Positions 38,382-47,122 of a DNA stretch of 63,977 nt are shown here, one piece after another. Source of the stretch: Methanobrevibacter thaueri (GTDB lineage: Archaea > Methanobacteriota > Methanobacteria > Methanobacteriales > Methanobacteriaceae); NCBI RefSeq assembly GCF_003111625.1, contig NZ_MZGS01000032.1, positions 1 through 63,977 on the forward strand, written 5' to 3'. The translations under genes were made by a program, and so were the position numbers. How positions within the stretch are numbered: the stretch's first letter is position 1; each line of letters starts with the position of its first letter. The notes under the pieces are model-generated. The model was not told the DNA's origin. It searched no databases and worked only from the letters and a program-made list of their open reading frames with translations.

Positions 38382-39284
38382 CTATACAAAGATTAATAAA
38401 ATCAATATGATTAATGAAATGAAGAATATGAATGTTCCTTTTACAATGAAATCGGAATTCCTATCGGCATATAATGATAAACCGTAGGATAAGAGTAAAG
38501 CAACAAGCATTTCAATTAATCCTGTTATACCTGAGTCCATTCCCAACAATCTGCCGGCAATGAATGAAATTAGATATGAAACAACCACTACAACCAAAAT
38601 CATTACGATAGGGTTTTTAATAAGGGTAAAGAACAATGAATTGGAACCAAAACCGCTATTTCTGGAATCATAATTATATAGGCTGGTTTGGGAGTAATGG
38701 TCTCTTGAAGGAGCGCGAATCCTATCGAGCAATCCTGAAGCGAATGGTGTGTGATCCTCATCAACCTGCCTGTATAAGGTGTTCTTATATACATGAGGAT
38801 TTGCATCCCTTCTCTGCATTATATACTCCATATCAGAGGCGTCATAAGTGTATTCAGGGTATTCGTCTTCAATGTATTGTGACGCACCGCCATCATAAGG
38901 GGTATTGTCCAATGTTGTCTGGTTGGTTCTGTCCTGATACTTGCGGGCAAGCTCAAGCAGACCGTCCCGGTCAACCAATTTAATGTTTTTCCTTAAAGCA
39001 TAGTTTTTAGCCTGTTCGGAAAAATAAGATGATGAGACGATAAGCACCTTAGAAGCTTTAAGGCTTGTCTGGATGTCTTCCATTTCCCTTAAGACATCGA
39101 CACCTATCTGAAATTCTTTATCATAATTTTTACATGCTACAACTACTCCAAAATCCCCAATTGTTGTGGGTAGAATAGCATATATGTCAATGACCTTTTG
39201 TGAGGTTTTAAAATTCTTGTAAACCTTAAAACCTGAGTCCTCCATTACTTTTGCTACGAAATTAATCAATTGTGGTTTTTCCAA
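38382..39284 (-). CDS. Mrr-like nuclease-fold protein with C-terminal membrane helices
   Basis: This is a 300-residue protein. Residues 1-115 have the restriction endonuclease-like fold of the Mrr family (Asp33 in KVIDIYAI; VVVACKNYD at 47-55; VLIVSSSYFSEQA, IKLVDRDGL). The usual D-(E/Q)xK active site reads Asp33...Ala50-Cys-Lys52, so the Glu/Gln position is Ala. A polar Tyr/Asp-rich linker follows (about 115-215). Three or four transmembrane helices then end the protein. The start is TTG at 39284, preceded by GGGTGG. Membrane anchoring and the altered active site argue against ordinary restriction. It may be a degenerate nuclease or a nucleic-acid-binding membrane protein. Confidence 0.65.
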   Translation of the reverse strand: MEKPQLINFVAKVMEDSGFKVYKNFKTSQKVIDIYAILPTTIGDFGVVVACKNYDKEFQIGVDVLREMEDIQTSLKASKVLIVSSSYFSEQAKNYALRKNIKLVDRDGLLELARKYQDRTNQTTLDNTPYDGGASQYIEDEYPEYTYDASDMEYIMQRRDANPHVYKNTLYRQVDEDHTPFASGLLDRIRAPSRDHYSQTSLYNYDSRNSGFGSNSLFFTLIKNPIVMILVVVVVSYLISFIAGRLLGMDSGITGLIEMLVALLLSYGLSLYADRNSDFIVKGTFIFFISLIILILLIFV

Positions 39285-39398
39285 GTTTCCACCCTTATGT
39301 GTTTTATTACAATAATATTATATTTTATAATTGAAATTGTTATTAAAGTTTTTTATACTGCACAAAATATTTTAATAAAGTGCTATCTTATTAAATAT

Positions 39399-40175
39399 AT
39401 GAAAGCCTTACTTAGTAACGATGATGGAATAACAGCTTCAGGAATCCTGGCATCCAAAAAGGCGGTAGAGGATTTATGCGACACATATGTGGTTGCACCT
39501 GAAACCCAACAAAGTGGAATAGGCCATGCCTTAACATTATATGAGCCATTAAGAGTGAATGAATACACTTTAAAGGATGGAAGTAAAGGGTATGGTGTGG
39601 GCGGAACACCAACCGATGCAGTGACAATCGCATTATTCGAACTAATGGATGAAAAGCCAGACATAATGATTTCCGGAATAAACACCGGATTCAACATCGG
39701 ACAGGCGGAACTGACAACATCAGGAACACTGGGAGCCGCAATAGAGGCCGCAAGCTTTGGAATTCCAACAATCGCAATATCCCAAGAGGTCACACGGGAT
39801 GACATCAAGTTTGAAAACGGCGACATACAGGTTGATTTTGATTTTGCGGGAAAAATGCTTAAGAAATTAACTAAAATCGTTTTAAAAAAAGGTTTACCTG
39901 AAGGAATTGACCTGCTGAACGTTAATGTTCCTGCTAACCCTTCAGATGATAAGTTTGAAGTTGTAGGTTTAAGTGAAAGGATGTATAATCCTGTTATTGA
40001 AAAACGTTTGGATCCACGTGGAAAGCCATATTACTGGATTGACGGCGAACCCTATGAGGCCCACAAGTCAGGCAGTGATGGCCATGCGTTAAGGAAGTTA
40101 AATAAAACTTCAATAACACCATTAAAAATAGATTTAACCAGCGGTATGGATTTAATACGTGAATGGTTTGATTAA
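39399..40175 (+). CDS. surE: 5'/3'-nucleotidase SurE
   Basis: This 258-residue acid phosphatase-like nucleotidase removes phosphate from nucleoside monophosphates using a divalent metal. The metal-binding DD is at residues 8-9 (LLSNDDGI), and SGIGHALTLYEP and ISGINTGFNIG match the family. I place the start at the ATG at 39399; the frame runs 43 residues further upstream, but that part is hydrophobic and alien to SurE. No ribosome-binding site is visible before 39399, so the transcript may be leaderless. It is convergent with the 47-residue ORF at 40181. Confidence 0.95.
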   Translation: MKALLSNDDGITASGILASKKAVEDLCDTYVVAPETQQSGIGHALTLYEPLRVNEYTLKDGSKGYGVGGTPTDAVTIALFELMDEKPDIMISGINTGFNIGQAELTTSGTLGAAIEAASFGIPTIAISQEVTRDDIKFENGDIQVDFDFAGKMLKKLTKIVLKKGLPEGIDLLNVNVPANPSDDKFEVVGLSERMYNPVIEKRLDPRGKPYYWIDGEPYEAHKSGSDGHALRKLNKTSITPLKIDLTSGMDLIREWFD

Positions 40176-40180
40176 AATAC

Positions 40181-40324
40181 TTATAAGTTTAAATCTTTAA
40201 GTATTTTTTCTCTTTCTTCTCTAAGTTCGTTTAAAATCTTTTCATCAGTACATCCGTCTTTTTTTAACTGAGCTATTGTGCGTGTAATAGCTTCTAAATT
40301 GCTTTCTAATTGATTGATTGCCAT
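40181..40324 (-). CDS. Small protein of unknown function, 47 residues
   Basis: I found this open frame by reading the minus strand. It starts MAINQLESNLEAITRTIAQL and ends REEREKILKDLNL. It is charged, with strong helical and heptad-like character, and looks like a real short coiled-coil or two-helix protein. It fills the gap between surE and the LSm gene with 5 nt to the surE stop, and it is divergent from LSm with 76 nt between the start codons. No ribosome-binding site is visible; AT-rich TATA-like sequence lies directly upstream, so it may be leaderless. Homologues would have to be searched for. Confidence 0.6.
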   Translation of the reverse strand: MAINQLESNLEAITRTIAQLKKDGCTDEKILNELREEREKILKDLNL

Positions 40325-40400
40325 AGTATATATTATAAACATTAAAGTATTTAAAGTTGAAACTTCAAAATAAAAATAGAATTATCAAGGATTTGAAATA

Positions 40401-40598
40401 ATGAGCGACGATAACGTAAATAGACTTTTTACTCAATTTAAAAATAAATATGTAACTGTTGATTTAAGAGGAGATTACCAAACAGAAGGAACAATAATAG
40501 CTATCGATAATTACTTAAATCTTGTTTTAGAAAATGAAAACGGCCTTGAAACTATCAAAGGCGGAAACATTATCTTTATAAGTTTAAAAGAAGATTAG
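40401..40598 (+). CDS. LSm/Sm-like RNA-binding protein
   Basis: This 65-residue protein consists of a single Sm fold. Sm1 covers about residues 15-45 (KNKYVTVDLRGDYQTEGTI, IDNYLNLVLENE) and a short Sm2 follows (IKGGNIIFISL, the counterpart of the usual IRGxxV motif). Archaeal LSm proteins form heptameric rings that bind oligo-U RNA and take part in tRNA and small-RNA metabolism. At 65 residues it is a little shorter than the usual 70-80. AAGGAT lies ahead of the ATG. Its 3' end overlaps the convergent marker-12 gene by 4 nt. Confidence 0.88.
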   Translation: MSDDNVNRLFTQFKNKYVTVDLRGDYQTEGTIIAIDNYLNLVLENENGLETIKGGNIIFISLKED

Positions 40599-41599
40599 AT
40601 ATTTACTTCAATACCTAATATTTCTTTTCTACCCTTATAAACGTCCATCGCTATTTGAGCTGCACCAATTGCTCCAGACTCTTTAGAAATAACCTTTAAA
40701 GGATACTTGTTTTTGAAATACTTATTGATTTCGTCCTTAAAGTCAAATGGAGTGGTTGCACTGCCAATGGAACCTGTCAGAACTATTCCCTCAATATCGT
40801 TTTCACACACGACATCAAGACCTGCTATCTCCATTGCAACGGTCATGACCAATGTGTCAATGGCCAATTTGGCTTTCTCATCACCGGCAACATAATTTTC
40901 CAATAGCTGATCCTTCATGTTAGCCACTTTTCCATCGATTTCAGCGATTTTAATGGCTCCAGCATGTGAAAAGCAATCGTTTGCAGATGCATTGTTCTCA
41001 TCGATGTCACGTATCATCTCCAAATCCAGCGGTCCGTGAACAATTCCCATGGCGCCAAGGCACGCATCGATTGCACCCTTGATTCTGCCGTCCTCAATGA
41101 GAATATCAACACTGTTGGATGAAATGTCGGCAACTATGAAATTGCTCCATCCGGTCTCTTTCACAGCATTATATGAAATGCTGACCTTTTCCGGACTTGC
41201 CTGATGAGAGTAGGCTGCCCTGAACAGTCGGTCCAATGAAGTGGAGTCCTTGTGAAGTCCAGGAATCATTACAGACGGAAGGTTCAGCTCTTCCAATTCA
41301 TCGAAAACGCTGGTTCCTCCACCGGTGACCTTACCTGCACCGCTCATGGATAATATTCCACGGTCCTTGACCTTGTCAGTTGGTAAAATTTGGCTTATGC
41401 CATCGCCCATTGCGTATGTGATTGCCATTAATTTAACATCATCTAAATTAACACGTTTTTTAAGTTCTTCTGAGGCAGAAACAAGACCTTTCTTACTTTC
41501 CTCCCTTCCGATTTTAAAAACATCGACAATATCGCCCTCATCTGATATTATGCAAAAAGAGATTCCAGTTGTTCCATGGTCCATTCCAATAAATACCAT
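40595..41599 (-). CDS. Methanogenesis marker protein 12
   Basis: This 334-residue protein belongs to the family found in methanogens as methanogenesis marker 12. The ASKHA sugar-kinase/hydantoinase-like fold is visible as the phosphate-1 loop (FIGMDHGTTGISF) and later Gly-rich motifs (VLTGSIGSATTPFDF, GAIGAAQIA). The function is unknown; the fold suggests ATP use. I prefer the ATG at 41599 over the GTG three codons upstream, which is part of a GTGGT ribosome-binding site. It sits between LSm (convergent) and ilvC. Confidence 0.88.
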   Translation of the reverse strand: MVFIGMDHGTTGISFCIISDEGDIVDVFKIGREESKKGLVSASEELKKRVNLDDVKLMAITYAMGDGISQILPTDKVKDRGILSMSGAGKVTGGGTSVFDELEELNLPSVMIPGLHKDSTSLDRLFRAAYSHQASPEKVSISYNAVKETGWSNFIVADISSNSVDILIEDGRIKGAIDACLGAMGIVHGPLDLEMIRDIDENNASANDCFSHAGAIKIAEIDGKVANMKDQLLENYVAGDEKAKLAIDTLVMTVAMEIAGLDVVCENDIEGIVLTGSIGSATTPFDFKDEINKYFKNKYPLKVISKESGAIGAAQIAMDVYKGRKEILGIEVNI

Positions 41600-41643
41600 G
41601 ATTACCACACTAAATATAATATTAAAAATAAATAAAAAAAGAA

Positions 41644-41667
41644 AAAAAGACGTTTATTCGTCTTTTT
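41644..41667 (-). terminator. Terminator of the ilvBN-cab-ilvC unit
   Basis: AAAAAGACG (41644-41652) pairs with CGTCTTTTT (41659-41667) across the ilvC stop codon. T-rich minus-strand sequence follows. Confidence 0.6.
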
Positions 41668-42646
41668 GTAATCCACAAGCTTTTCTAAGTCTTTCTCCAA
41701 CAATTTCGATTTCTTTTTGACCTTCAGCAGCTCTCATTTCTTTTAAGTTAGCGCCGTTGGTAGCGTTTTCTTCAGCCCATTGTTTTTTGAAAGTTCCGTC
41801 TTGGATTTCTTTTAAAACTGCTTTCATACCGTCTTTAGCTTCCTGGGTAATGATTCTATTACCTCTGGTTAATCCACCGTATTCAGCAGTGTTACTTACA
41901 TCAGTCCACATTCCAGCAAAACCTTTTTCGTAAATCAAGTCTACGATGAGTTTTACTTCGTGGCAGGTTTCGAAGTAAGCGATTTCAGGTTGGTAACCTG
42001 CTTCGACCAAGGTGGTGAATCCAGCATTGATCAATTCGGTAATACCTCCGCATAAAACGGTTTGTTCACCGAATAAGTCGGTTTCAGTTTCTTCTTGGAA
42101 GGTGGTTTCTAAAACGCCTGCTTTGGTTAAGCCACATGCTTTTGCCATACCTAACGCTAATTGTAGTGCATCGCCGGTTGCATCTTGTTCGACAGCAACT
42201 AAACCAGGGATACCGAATCCTTCCTCATAGGTTCTTCTTACCATGGATCCAGGTCCTTTAGGTGCAAACATTACAATGTTTACGGTTTCGTCAGGTTTGA
42301 TTAATCCAAAGTGGATGTTATAACCGTGAGAGAATGAGATAGTGTTACCGTCTTCAACGTAAGGTGCTATCTGTTCGTTGTAGACTTTTTCCTGAATTTC
42401 ATCAGGGAGTAAAATGTGAATGATATCAGCTTCTTTTGAAGCATCTTCAATAGTTTTTACAGTCATTCCATCTTCTTTTGCTAAGTTCCAGGAACTGCCG
42501 TTTTCTCTTAAACCTACAATAACATTAGCTCCACTATCAGCCATGTTTCTAGATTGTGCTCTTCCTTGAGAACCATATCCAATTACTGCAATGGTTTTGC
42601 CTTCAAGAGCGTCTGTATTTACATCATCGTCGTAATACATTTTCAT
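41654..42646 (-). CDS. ilvC: Ketol-acid reductoisomerase (class I)
   Basis: This 330-residue enzyme of valine, leucine and isoleucine synthesis isomerises and reduces acetolactate or acetohydroxybutyrate with NAD(P)H and Mg. The N-terminal Rossmann domain has GYGSQGRAQ, and the following loop has LRENGSSW. The C-terminal knotted domain carries the metal ligands in [12 protein letters not shown] and ETCHEVKLI. The length is normal for class I. The first ATG is used. It lies 131 nt downstream of the carbonic anhydrase, from which a hairpin separates it, so it may have its own promoter. Confidence 0.97.
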   Translation of the reverse strand: MKMYYDDDVNTDALEGKTIAVIGYGSQGRAQSRNMADSGANVIVGLRENGSSWNLAKEDGMTVKTIEDASKEADIIHILLPDEIQEKVYNEQIAPYVEDGNTISFSHGYNIHFGLIKPDETVNIVMFAPKGPGSMVRRTYEEGFGIPGLVAVEQDATGDALQLALGMAKACGLTKAGVLETTFQEETETDLFGEQTVLCGGITELINAGFTTLVEAGYQPEIAYFETCHEVKLIVDLIYEKGFAGMWTDVSNTAEYGGLTRGNRIITQEAKDGMKAVLKEIQDGTFKKQWAEENATNGANLKEMRAAEGQKEIEIVGERLRKACGLQKDE

Positions 42647-42768
42647 TTAAAATCATCTCTTAACTAATTAATTGATAAAATTTAAGATATCCAATAAAAT
42701 ATCAAATAATACATTTGACTTTTTATATTAATAAAAGTAACTTAAATCAAATAAAAAAAATAATTGAA

Positions 42769-42791
42769 TAGATGGATTTAGTAACCATCTA
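42769..42791 (-). terminator. Hairpin at the end of the carbonic anhydrase gene
   Basis: TAGATGG (42769-42775) pairs with CCATCTA (42785-42791) over the stop codon. A T-run follows on the minus strand. It probably ends most ilvB-ilvN-cab transcripts before ilvC. Confidence 0.5.
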
Positions 42792-43305
42792 CTAAAACTT
42801 TCAACTCGCCGGTCACGATATCGATGATGAGACCGTGTACAGGCACGTCCGGAATCAATGGGTGATTCTTGATTTTGTCCACAACGTCTTTAACGTTTGC
42901 TTCCTCAGATTCGAATCCGCCGATCCATTCTGCAAGGTCATATTTTGCAATGTCCTCTTCCTTGATGCCCCTTTCAAGCATTTTTGCTTTCAAAGCTTCA
43001 GCATCTGCACCAGCCATACCGCATTCAGTGTGACCTACAACCATGACCTCTTCAGCTCCAAGGTTGTATAAAGCTGCTCCGATTGATCTAATTGCATCTT
43101 CACCTACAATTGAGTTTCCAGCGTTTCTAACTATCTTTGCATCTCCCCTTTTCAAACCGAGTGCAGGTTCAAAAAAGTCAATCAATCTGCAATCCATACA
43201 GGTTAAAATAGCTAATTTTTTAGCTGCATGGTGAGACATTTCTTCGCCTTCAAAGTTCTCTACAAATTCTTTGTTGTCCTTTAATACATCTTCCAATATA
43301 GTCAT
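42778..43305 (-). CDS. cab: Beta-class carbonic anhydrase
   Basis: This 175-residue zinc enzyme interconverts CO2 and bicarbonate. Active-site residues are visible: Cys36, Asp38 and Arg40 in CMDCRL, and His92 and Cys95 in GHTECGM. These match the Cab type known from Methanothermobacter. GGGGGGT lies 6 nt before the ATG. The gene starts 1 nt after the ilvN stop, inside an ilvB-ilvN-cab unit. Since acetolactate synthase releases CO2, the carbonic anhydrase may clear it, or simply feed bicarbonate to carboxylases; the link is inferred from position. Confidence 0.93.
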   Translation of the reverse strand: MTILEDVLKDNKEFVENFEGEEMSHHAAKKLAILTCMDCRLIDFFEPALGLKRGDAKIVRNAGNSIVGEDAIRSIGAALYNLGAEEVMVVGHTECGMAGADAEALKAKMLERGIKEEDIAKYDLAEWIGGFESEEANVKDVVDKIKNHPLIPDVPVHGLIIDIVTGELKVLVDGY

Positions 43306-43306
43306 T

Positions 43307-43792
43307 TTATACCCCCCTTGACATAGCTGTGAGGCCAGTACGGGCTATTCTTTTAATTCCATAGCCCTCCAATAAAGATATGAATGCATTGATTTTCTGT
43401 TTATCTCCAGTGAGCTCAATTAATAGTGTTTCTTCTGTAACATCTAAGATATGTGCTTTGAAAATATTAGAATATTGCATTATTTCAGCTCTTGCCTGTG
43501 CATTAGGAATGGCTACCTTTACAAGGCACAATTCCCTTTTTACGGCAGTTTTAGTGATATCTTTAATCTTGATAACGTCAATTAATTTATTCAGCTGTTT
43601 TGTAACCTGTTCAAGACCCCTTTGATCTGCATGAACGGTGATTACCATACGGGATAGGCCTTCCACCTCTGAATTACCGACAGTGATGCTGTCAATGTTG
43701 AATCCTCTTCTATTGAACATTCCGGCCACTTTTTGCAAGACCCCCGGTTTATCTTCAACCAGTGTTGAAATAACGTGATATTTCTTATCCAT
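43307..43792 (-). CDS. ilvN: Acetolactate synthase small (regulatory) subunit
   Basis: This 161-residue regulatory subunit has an N-terminal ACT domain (HVISTLVEDKPGVLQKVAGMF) that senses branched-chain amino acids. A C-terminal ACT-like part ends in GIKRIARTGLTAMSRG. It stimulates and confers feedback control on IlvB. It starts immediately after the ilvB stop, and its GTGA ribosome-binding site at 5 nt lies inside ilvB, so translation is coupled. It is followed within 1 nt by the carbonic anhydrase. Confidence 0.96.
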   Translation of the reverse strand: MDKKYHVISTLVEDKPGVLQKVAGMFNRRGFNIDSITVGNSEVEGLSRMVITVHADQRGLEQVTKQLNKLIDVIKIKDITKTAVKRELCLVKVAIPNAQARAEIMQYSNIFKAHILDVTEETLLIELTGDKQKINAFISLLEGYGIKRIARTGLTAMSRGV

Positions 43793-45487
43793 CTAAATCA
43801 CATCCTTTTCAAGTTTGTATTCACCAATCATCTCATTGATTCCCGCTCCAGGAGGAAGCATAGGCAATGCCTCTTCAGAGTCTATTACAACATTTAACAA
43901 AACAGGCTCATTATCCTTAATTGCACTTGATAAAGCTTCTTTGGTTTCGCCAGGCTTGGTGACTCTAACCCCATTGACACCGAAACTTTCCGCCAGCTTG
44001 ACAAAGTCAGGACTGTTGCCCAATAGGGTTTGGGAGTGCCTTTCATTGTACAATAAGCTTTGCCATTGATATACCATTCCTAAGGTCCTGTTTTCCAAAA
44101 CGACTGCAATTACCGGTATATCATACTCTTTTACGGTAGCCAATTCTTGACAAACCATCAGGAATCCGCCGTCACCATTGATTGATACGACAGTATCATC
44201 AGGACAGGCCACTTTAGCACCGATAGCTGCAGGGAATCCGAATCCCATGGTTCCAAGACCTCCTGATGAGATGAATTTGCGTGGCTTTTGAGTGTCAAAG
44301 AAATGTGCAGCCCACATTTGGTTTTGACCGACATCAGTTGTTAGAATCGCTTCTGGATTTAAAGCCTCAGCAATTTCCTTTATAACGGTTTGCGGTTTTA
44401 AAGGAACATCATCATAAGTGACGCGAGGAAGTAACTCTTTCTTCTTCTGCTTGATCATATCAGCCCATTCGTTTACTTCAGATGATGACTTATAATCTTT
44501 TAAAACTTTATTTAATGAGGATAATGTATTTCTAGCGTCTCCTACAATCGGCAAATCAACTTCCACATTCTTACCGATTTCCGCAGGGTCAATATCAATA
44601 TGAATTACTTTTGTATCTGGCGCGAAACTGTCCAGTCTACCAGTGGTTCTATCTGAAAATCTTACACCAATAGCTATTAACAAATCAGATTCATTAATAT
44701 AATCATTTGAAACTTTCCTTCCATGCATTCCAAGCATACCTAATGCCAAATCACTGGTTTCATCAAAAGCTCCCTTACCTAAGAGTGAAGTCATTACCGG
44801 AGCGTTAATTGTTTCCGCAAGTTTTTTGAGTTCGCAACATGCGTTTGAAATAATAACTCCTGCACCGGCTAAAATCATAGGCTTTTTGGATTGCTTAATC
44901 AACTCACTGGCTTTTTTGATTTGTCTGATATTACCTTTTACAGTTGGATTGTAACCAGGTGTCTCGATTAAATCATCCTTGAACTCTGTCAGTTCACCTT
45001 CCTGAACCTCTTTTGGAACGTCGATTAAGACAGGACCCGGTCTTCCAGTGGAAGCTATTTCAAAACTGGATTTGATTATTGAAGGTATCATATCCGGATT
45101 TTTAGGTTGATAGCTATATTTAACGATTGGCATTGTTATACCAATTATATCCGCTTCCTGAAATGCATCATTTCCAATTAAATGAGTAGGAACTTGACCA
45201 GTAATAGCCACAATTGGAGAAGAATCCATGTAAGCTGTTCCTATACCAGTTACAAGATTGGTTGCACCAGGACCGGAAGTTGCCAAACACACACCCACAC
45301 GACCAGATGCTCTCGCATAACCGTCAGCTGCATGAGCTGCGCATTGTTCGTGTCTAACTAGTATATGATCCATGTCCGCATCATATAGCATGTCATAAAA
45401 CGGTATGGTTTGTCCGCCAGGATAACCAAATATTGTTTTAACCCCCATATTTTTGAGGGATTCAATTATTGCTTCTCCGCCTCTCAT
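43793..45487 (-). CDS. ilvB: Acetolactate synthase large (catalytic) subunit
   Basis: This 564-residue thiamine-diphosphate enzyme condenses two pyruvates, or pyruvate and 2-oxobutyrate, releasing CO2. Visible family features are the N-terminal FGYPGGQTIPFYD with the catalytic Glu region (RHEQCAAHAADGYAR), the central domain (LIAIGVRFSDRTTG), and the C-terminal ThDP/Mg motif starting at NGDGGFLM. The length is standard. It is first in the ilvB-ilvN-cab unit. The upstream region has AAGGTTTT before the ATG and an AT-rich gap shared with the divergent DUF2085 gene. Confidence 0.97.
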   Translation of the reverse strand: MRGGEAIIESLKNMGVKTIFGYPGGQTIPFYDMLYDADMDHILVRHEQCAAHAADGYARASGRVGVCLATSGPGATNLVTGIGTAYMDSSPIVAITGQVPTHLIGNDAFQEADIIGITMPIVKYSYQPKNPDMIPSIIKSSFEIASTGRPGPVLIDVPKEVQEGELTEFKDDLIETPGYNPTVKGNIRQIKKASELIKQSKKPMILAGAGVIISNACCELKKLAETINAPVMTSLLGKGAFDETSDLALGMLGMHGRKVSNDYINESDLLIAIGVRFSDRTTGRLDSFAPDTKVIHIDIDPAEIGKNVEVDLPIVGDARNTLSSLNKVLKDYKSSSEVNEWADMIKQKKKELLPRVTYDDVPLKPQTVIKEIAEALNPEAILTTDVGQNQMWAAHFFDTQKPRKFISSGGLGTMGFGFPAAIGAKVACPDDTVVSINGDGGFLMVCQELATVKEYDIPVIAVVLENRTLGMVYQWQSLLYNERHSQTLLGNSPDFVKLAESFGVNGVRVTKPGETKEALSSAIKDNEPVLLNVVIDSEEALPMLPPGAGINEMIGEYKLEKDVI

Positions 45488-45582
45488 TGTAAAAACCTTT
45501 TAATTTATTATAACAATACTATGAATACAAAAATATATATAATTATTGAATTAATACTAATGTTAGCAAGTTGTGTGATACA

Positions 45583-45915
45583 ATGAATTTCACTAAATAT
45601 CTATGCCACAGAATGCCTGAAAGGAGCTTTTTCATAAAAGGCCATCAGTTTCCGGTTTGTGCAAGATGCACAGGATTTTATACCGGACTGATGATTTATC
45701 TAATTGTGAATCTCTTCTATAAGCACCCCTATGACTGGAACATGCTGTTCATTTCAATGGTTCTTATGGTGCCTGTGGCAATAGACGGTTTCACACAGTA
45801 CTTCGGTCCAAGGGAAAGCACAAATACATTAAGATTCATAACAGGCTTTATTGGTGGAATAGGCCTTATAATCTTTTTAAAAATAATAATAAGGTGGATT
45901 ATTTATGTTTTGTAA
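45583..45915 (+). CDS. DUF2085 small membrane protein
   Basis: This 110-residue membrane protein carries the DUF2085 signature: CHRMPERSFFIKGHQ, then PVCARCTGFYTG. The conserved Cys/His/Arg residues may bind metal. Three hydrophobic helices follow. The frame can start 4 codons earlier at a TTG, but the ATG at 45583 begins the conserved region and is preferred. Its 3' end overlaps the next gene by 11 nt, so the two are co-transcribed. The function is unknown. Confidence 0.75.
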   Translation: MNFTKYLCHRMPERSFFIKGHQFPVCARCTGFYTGLMIYLIVNLFYKHPYDWNMLFISMVLMVPVAIDGFTQYFGPRESTNTLRFITGFIGGIGLIIFLKIIIRWIIYVL

Positions 45916-46147
45916 AAACTGTGGAGAAGAAAATCCGGAAAATGCAGTCTATTGTAGAAACTGCGGAACAAAATTAATAGAAGAAGTGAAAAAAACAGAG
46001 GTAATCGAGACCCCTCCAACACATAACAACCAAAATACTTCAAATACAAACACAAATTCATCATCCAGCGGTAGTTCAGACTGGATAGGGTGCTGTCTAT
46101 GTTTAGTTGCTATATTTATAATTTTTGCAATATTTGGAGGATTATAA
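45905..46147 (+). CDS. Zinc-ribbon protein with C-terminal membrane helix
   Basis: This 80-residue protein starts with a zinc ribbon (CKNCG at residues 3-7 and CRNCG near residue 18). A Thr/Asn/Ser-rich linker leads to one C-terminal transmembrane helix (about residues 60-78). Such tail-anchored zinc ribbons are common in methanogens and have no assigned role. It overlaps the DUF2085 gene and converges on argF with a 4-nt gap. Confidence 0.75.
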   Translation: MFCKNCGEENPENAVYCRNCGTKLIEEVKKTEVIETPPTHNNQNTSNTNTNSSSSGSSDWIGCCLCLVAIFIIFAIFGGL

Positions 46148-46151
46148 CATT

Positions 46152-47060
46152 CTAATCCTTCATATAATAATATAAAACGGCCTTTTGGGCATGCATCCTG
46201 TTTTCAGCCTCGTCATAAATCACAGATTGTGGTCCGTCAATGACTTCTGCTGTAACTTCCTGACCCCTGATGGCAGGCAGGCAGTGCATGAAAATGGCCC
46301 CATCATTAGCAAGGCTCATCAAATCGGAGTTAACTTGGAATGGTGCAAAATCTATTTCTCTTTGTTTTGCTTCGGCTTCATCACCCATACTAACCCATAC
46401 GTCAGTGAAAACCGCATCAACATTTTGCAAGGCCAAACCGATATCATCAGTTATTGTTATTTCGGTGTTGTTATCGTCAGCATACTCTTGAGCAGTTTTT
46501 AAAATGTCTTCATTTGGCTCATATCCTTTAGGGCAAGCCAGGGACATGTCCATTCCGAGCAATGGAGCAATTAATAATAGGGAATTTGATACATTGTTTC
46601 CATCACCAACGAAGCAGATCTTTTTGCCTTCCCAATCGCCCAAATGTTCTTTTATTGTTAACATGTCGGCCAACGCTTGGCAAGGATGTTCCAAGTCAGT
46701 CAATCCGTTAATGACAGGCACGTCAGCATGTTTAGCTAACTCCTCAACATCAGAGTGTTTAATTGCACGAATCATTATTCCGTCAACGAAACGGCTTAAG
46801 ACCTTAGCGGTGTCAGAAATCGGTTCACCTCTACCCATTTGCAAATCATTGGATGACAAAAAGATTGCTCTTCCACCCAGTTGATACATTCCAACGTCAA
46901 ATGAAACTCTGGTACGAGTAGATGACTTTTGAAAAATCATTGCCAATGTTTTGCCTTCAAGAGGCTTTTCTTCCATTTCTCCCGCTTTAATTTTACTGGC
47001 TAAATCCAAAATGTATTTAACATCATCCTTAATATCGCTAACAGACAACAAACTGCTCAT
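46152..47060 (-). CDS. argF: Ornithine carbamoyltransferase
   Basis: This 302-residue enzyme makes citrulline from ornithine and carbamoyl phosphate in arginine synthesis. The carbamoyl-phosphate loop SSTRTR and the ornithine-specific HCLPAIRG motif separate it from aspartate carbamoyltransferase. The substrate-loop motif also fits (DVWVSMGDE). GAGGGGA lies 8 nt before the ATG. It is separated by 62 nt from the upstream TMEM175-like gene. Confidence 0.96.
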   Translation of the reverse strand: MSSLLSVSDIKDDVKYILDLASKIKAGEMEEKPLEGKTLAMIFQKSSTRTRVSFDVGMYQLGGRAIFLSSNDLQMGRGEPISDTAKVLSRFVDGIMIRAIKHSDVEELAKHADVPVINGLTDLEHPCQALADMLTIKEHLGDWEGKKICFVGDGNNVSNSLLLIAPLLGMDMSLACPKGYEPNEDILKTAQEYADDNNTEITITDDIGLALQNVDAVFTDVWVSMGDEAEAKQREIDFAPFQVNSDLMSLANDGAIFMHCLPAIRGQEVTAEVIDGPQSVIYDEAENRMHAQKAVLYYYMKD

Positions 47061-47122
47061 TTAAAATTCCCCTCTAATCTTAAGAAAAATAATTATATCT
47101 AGGTAATGTATATTAAATGTTT

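Noticed and set aside
39383-39826. 147-codon minus-strand frame inside surE
   Set aside because: It lies entirely antisense to a well-conserved gene and has no family-like sequence.
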